NCBI GenBank assembly: GCA_003152255.1
Contig: PLZT01000527.1
Span: 10,402-20,744, forward strand
Direction: 5' to 3'
DNA: 10,343 nucleotides
From: Methylocystaceae bacterium
GTDB taxonomy: Bacteria > Pseudomonadota > Alphaproteobacteria > Rhizobiales > Beijerinckiaceae
Shown here: positions 6,419-10,343 of the stretch, one piece after another
How positions within the stretch are numbered: the stretch's first letter is position 1
How the letters are laid out: every line of letters begins with the position of its first letter
Program-made: the position numbers and the translations under genes
The notes under the pieces: generated by a model
Told to the model about the DNA's origin: nothing
Seen by the model: the letters and a program-made list of their open reading frames with translations, nothing else
Databases searched by the model: none

Positions 6419-7285
6419 CTATTGGCCGCCACTGGGCGCTGATAGTTTGTCGGCGAAAAGGGCGATCGTCTTCGCATAGACGCGCGCCTGGTTCCATTGC
6501 AGCAAGGCGGAGAAATTGGGGTCGCCTTCGTCCCAGCCGGCGGCGCGTTGCCAACCGTTGCCGTAAAGAAAATTGGCTGTCGAGGCGAGGACGTCGGCGG
6601 TGTCGTGAACGAGGTCGCGCCGTCCGTCGCCGTTGAAATCGACGGCGTATTTGAGGTAGGACGACGGCATGAACTGGGCGGGACCGATTTCGCCGGCCCA
6701 GGCGCCGCGCATTTGAGACGGCGACATGTCGCCCCGCTGCACAATTCTCAAGGCGTCCATCAGCTCCGCGCGGAATCGATCCGATCGGCGGCAGTCGTAG
6801 GCCAGCGTCGCCAATGCGCTAAAGGTGCGGAAATTGCCGCTGTCGTCGCCGTAGGTGGTCTCGAGGCCCCAGATCGCCACGAGCACGGCGCCCGGCACGC
6901 CATATTGTCGCTCGATGGCCTGGAACAGCGCGGCGTGACGCGCGAGCAAGGCGCGGCCGCGGGCGATTCGGCCCGGGGTGAGCAAACGATTCGCAAATTG
7001 CTCGAAACTCCGGTGGAATATGCCCTGCTTGCGATCATGCGCGATCACCGAGCGGTCATAGGAGACATCGCGCAGCGAGGCTTCGAGCACCGCGGAGGAG
7101 AAACCCTCGCTCAAAGCCTCCCGCTTGAATTCGGCGAGCCAGCCTTGGAACCCTTCCCCGTCGTTTCCGCATTGCGCGGCGCGCGCCGGCGGGGCGCCGA
7201 GCATCGCCGCCGCCGCGAGAGCGCAAAGAGTCGTCCTGATCCCGGCGCTTCGCTTGCGAATAAAAGACTTGCGGATAAAAGACAT
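6419..7285 (-). CDS. mltB: Lytic murein transglycosylase, MltB family (GH103)
   Basis: The enzyme cleaves the MurNAc-GlcNAc bond of peptidoglycan with formation of 1,6-anhydro-MurNAc, in the periplasm. The 288-residue product starts with a basic stretch and a signal peptide (cleavage near PPARA|AQ, residue 36). No lipobox is seen, so it is probably soluble and not a lipoprotein like E. coli MltB. The SLT_2-type domain fills the rest: WGLETTYG with catalytic Glu142, GEIGPAQFMPSSY (198-210), and an EF-hand-like loop DFNGDGRRD (216-224) as in Slt35. There is no C-terminal peptidoglycan-binding domain. I chose the ATG at 7283-7285 because AAGGG lies 6 bases upstream; the ATG two codons earlier touches that site. 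A 78-base gap after valS without a clear terminator allows co-transcription. Confidence 0.92.
   Translation of the reverse strand: MSFIRKSFIRKRSAGIRTTLCALAAAAMLGAPPARAAQCGNDGEGFQGWLAEFKREALSEGFSSAVLEASLRDVSYDRSVIAHDRKQGIFHRSFEQFANRLLTPGRIARGRALLARHAALFQAIERQYGVPGAVLVAIWGLETTYGDDSGNFRTFSALATLAYDCRRSDRFRAELMDALRIVQRGDMSPSQMRGAWAGEIGPAQFMPSSYLKYAVDFNGDGRRDLVHDTADVLASTANFLYGNGWQRAAGWDEGDPNFSALLQWNQARVYAKTIALFADKLSAPSGGQ
7253..7282. repeat. 15-bp tandem duplication at the mltB signal-peptide start
   Basis: CTTGCGAATAAAAGA (7253-7267) is followed directly by CTTGCGGATAAAAGA (7268-7282), with one mismatch. It encodes SFIRK-SFIRK and doubles the basic n-region of the MltB signal peptide without breaking the frame. 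Replication slippage is the simplest origin. Confidence 0.85.
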
Positions 7286-7363
7286 GGCCATCCCTTCGGG
7301 CGCTCTTTCGCGATGGCGAAGGCCGGTGCCCGCATCGAAAGATACGACAAAAATCCCTTAGCT

Positions 7364-10087
<2,724 letters not shown>

Positions 10088-10112
10088 ATTTTTGGCTCGG
10101 GGGTCGCGGCGC

Positions 10113-10261
10113 CCCTCATCCGACCCCGCTACGCGGGGCCACCTTCTCCCGTAGACGGGAGAAGGGAGCGCTCTTTCAATTTTTATCGTTGAATCTCGCG
10201 GCGCCCTTCCTTCTCCCACTTGTGGGAGAAGGAAGCTTCGCAAAGCGAGGTCGGATGAGGG
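10113..10261. repeat. Inverted pair of REP-like palindromic elements between eno and valS
   Basis: The ends CCCTCATCCGACC (10113-10125) and GGTCGGATGAGGG (10249-10261) are a perfect 13-bp inverted repeat. The left unit contains a CCCCGC/GCGGGG stem (10124-10138) and a 10-bp stem CCTTCTCCCG / CGGGAGAAGG (10142-10165). The right unit, in opposite orientation, has a 14-bp stem CTTCCTTCTCCCAC / GTGGGAGAAGGAAG (10206-10235). They flank an AT-rich core with TTCAA/TTGAA arms (10175-10193). An 11-bp direct repeat TCGCGGCGCCC occurs at 10104-10114 and 10196-10206. Elements with this CCTCATCCGACC and CCTTCTCCC pattern are common between genes in Rhizobiales. The stems may terminate or protect eno mRNA. 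Confidence 0.88.
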
Positions 10262-10264
10262 CTC

Positions 10265-10343
10265 TTACGCCAGCGCCTTCAGCGCGCCGCGTCCCGCGTA
10301 GATCGCGGTCGGTCCCAGCTCCTCCTCGATGCGGATGAGCTGG
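10265..10343 (-). CDS. eno: Enolase, C-terminal fragment (runs off the right edge)
   Basis: Only the last 25 codons plus stop are in the window. They read QLIRIEEELGPTAIYAGRGA followed by LKALA. This is the usual enolase C terminus, where IEEELG and the YAGR motif are conserved. Enolase converts 2-phosphoglycerate to phosphoenolpyruvate in glycolysis. The gene is transcribed towards valS, with the REP-like pair directly after its TAA stop. Confidence 0.9.
   Translation of the reverse strand, partial: QLIRIEEELGPTAIYAGRGALKALA

Noticed and set aside
10088..10243. 52-codon N-terminal extension of valS
   Set aside because: The extension is translated REP-like repeat DNA, whereas ValRS homology begins at the MTMEKTFDP segment.

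Overview
This is a GC-rich chromosomal window, mostly core genes, with the gene set, codon choice and repeat type of an alphaproteobacterium of the Hyphomicrobiales/Rhizobiales. The DUF2794 gene and the REP-like repeat with a CCTCATCCGACC terminus and a CCTTCTCCC stem point that way. A methanotroph-like member (Methylocystaceae/Beijerinckiaceae) is a plausible guess, suggested by the unusual putative copper-type membrane protein, but this is not proven from the window.

Layout from left to right. Bases 1-343 hold no convincing gene; there is a good sigma70-type promoter pointing left. An htpG-prmC operon on the minus strand follows: htpG (Hsp90 chaperone, GTG start) overlaps prmC (release-factor methyltransferase) by 4 bases. 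The roughly 590 bases upstream of htpG contain a sigma32-like promoter whose -35 element lies in the first of three tandem 21-bp repeats. Next, on the plus strand, is a DUF2794 protein ending at a strong terminator. That terminator also serves the convergent minus-strand gene for a seven-helix Bax-inhibitor-1 family membrane protein. A gap of about 610 bases separates that gene from a divergent plus-strand gene. This gene codes for an exported, single-span membrane protein whose predicted mature N terminus is histidine and whose tail is rich in His and Pro. It ends at a two-tier terminator.

The right third is a minus-strand run: the last 25 codons of eno, an inverted pair of REP-like elements, valS, and mltB (lytic transglycosylase), which converges on the histidine-N-terminus gene.

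Most of the window is housekeeping: protein folding, translation termination, tRNA charging, glycolysis and cell-wall turnover. The item that best deserves a second look is the 5636-6355 gene, which I could not assign to a named family. It has features expected of a periplasmic copper-binding protein. The second is the repeat-embedded heat-shock promoter of htpG. I see no mobile element, CRISPR array, tRNA or rRNA.
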